A DNA stretch of 5,877 nucleotides from Actinomycetes bacterium. GTDB lineage: Bacteria; Actinomycetota; Actinomycetes; Actinomycetales; Microbacteriaceae. The stretch's first letter is position 1. The number at the start of each line of letters is the position of its first letter. Positions 5,823 through 5,877 of the stretch are shown piece after piece. The notes beneath the pieces are model-generated. The model did not search any database. It worked only from the letters and a program-made list of their open reading frames with translations, and was not told where the DNA came from. Made by a program: the position numbers and the translations under genes. The DNA is taken from contig JAEWDJ010000057.1 in assembly GCA_023390155.1 (NCBI GenBank), positions 1 through 5,877 of the forward strand, written 5' to 3'.

Positions 5823-5877
5823 TCAGTCGTTCAGCCAGTACTCCGGGTGGTACGCAGGATCGGAGCCGAACCACTTC
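5823..5877 (-). CDS. C-terminal end of a probable amino acid ABC transporter solute-binding protein (partial)
   Basis: Only the last 17 codons and the TGA stop are in the window, giving KWFGSDPAYHPEYWLND. The KWFG element is typical of the final helix of amino acid binding proteins of the SBP_bac_3 family, and the position directly upstream of two HisMQ-type permeases and a GlnQ-type ATPase is where the binding-protein gene is expected. The protein would be exported, probably as a lipoprotein, and would deliver the substrate to the permeases. The signal peptide, binding residues and operon promoter all lie beyond the right edge. The identification relies mostly on context. Confidence 0.72.
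   Translation of the reverse strand, partial: KWFGSDPAYHPEYWLND

Noticed and set aside
1..5877. CRISPR arrays, tRNA or rRNA genes, insertion sequences, phage or defence genes
   Set aside because: I saw no direct-repeat array, cloverleaf, transposase or nuclease signature; nearly the whole window is accounted for by the metabolic, regulatory and transport genes listed.

Overview
The window is high-GC DNA of actinobacterial character. Third codon positions are strongly G/C, one gene starts with TTG, genes are coupled by ATGA overlaps, hairpin terminators lack U-tracts, and the left edge carries an MmyB-type regulator, a family abundant in actinomycetes. A Microbacteriaceae-like host is a guess that I cannot confirm from the sequence alone.

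Layout. (1) Positions 2-736, + strand: 3' part of an XRE/MmyB-family transcription regulator cut by the window edge. (2) Positions 737-834: an AT-rich intergenic region with two near-identical palindromic sites that fit the FadR-type GntR operator consensus. (3) Positions 835-3518, + strand: a two-gene unit joined by a 4-base ATGA overlap. It encodes a zinc-cupin protein resembling class I mannose-6-phosphate isomerase and an L-arabinose-isomerase-family enzyme. (4) Positions 3531-3573: a perfect 19-bp hairpin that probably ends transcription from both sides. (5) Positions 3590-5877, - strand: a polar amino acid ABC importer operon in the order binding protein (only its last 17 residues are here), permease, permease, ATPase. 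A strong GC hairpin lies between the binding-protein gene and the first permease gene, and the last three genes are coupled by ATGA overlaps.

How the parts work together. The importer is a standard binding protein plus two permeases plus ATPase machine, and nothing in the sequence ties it to the sugar genes. The cupin/isomerase pair is the most interesting part. The isomerase keeps the catalytic Glu306, Glu333, His350 and paired-His positions of AraA. However, the usually conserved GSQHLYG motif reads GSVELYG, and the HTQFN segment reads HTQSA. The cupin keeps a plausible metal site but has lost the Arg motif typical of mannose-6-phosphate isomerases. There is no araB or araD beside them, and the pair has its own operator-bearing promoter region and its own terminator. 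Together this suggests a compact, GntR-regulated sugar-isomerisation module whose substrate may not be L-arabinose. That function is inference.
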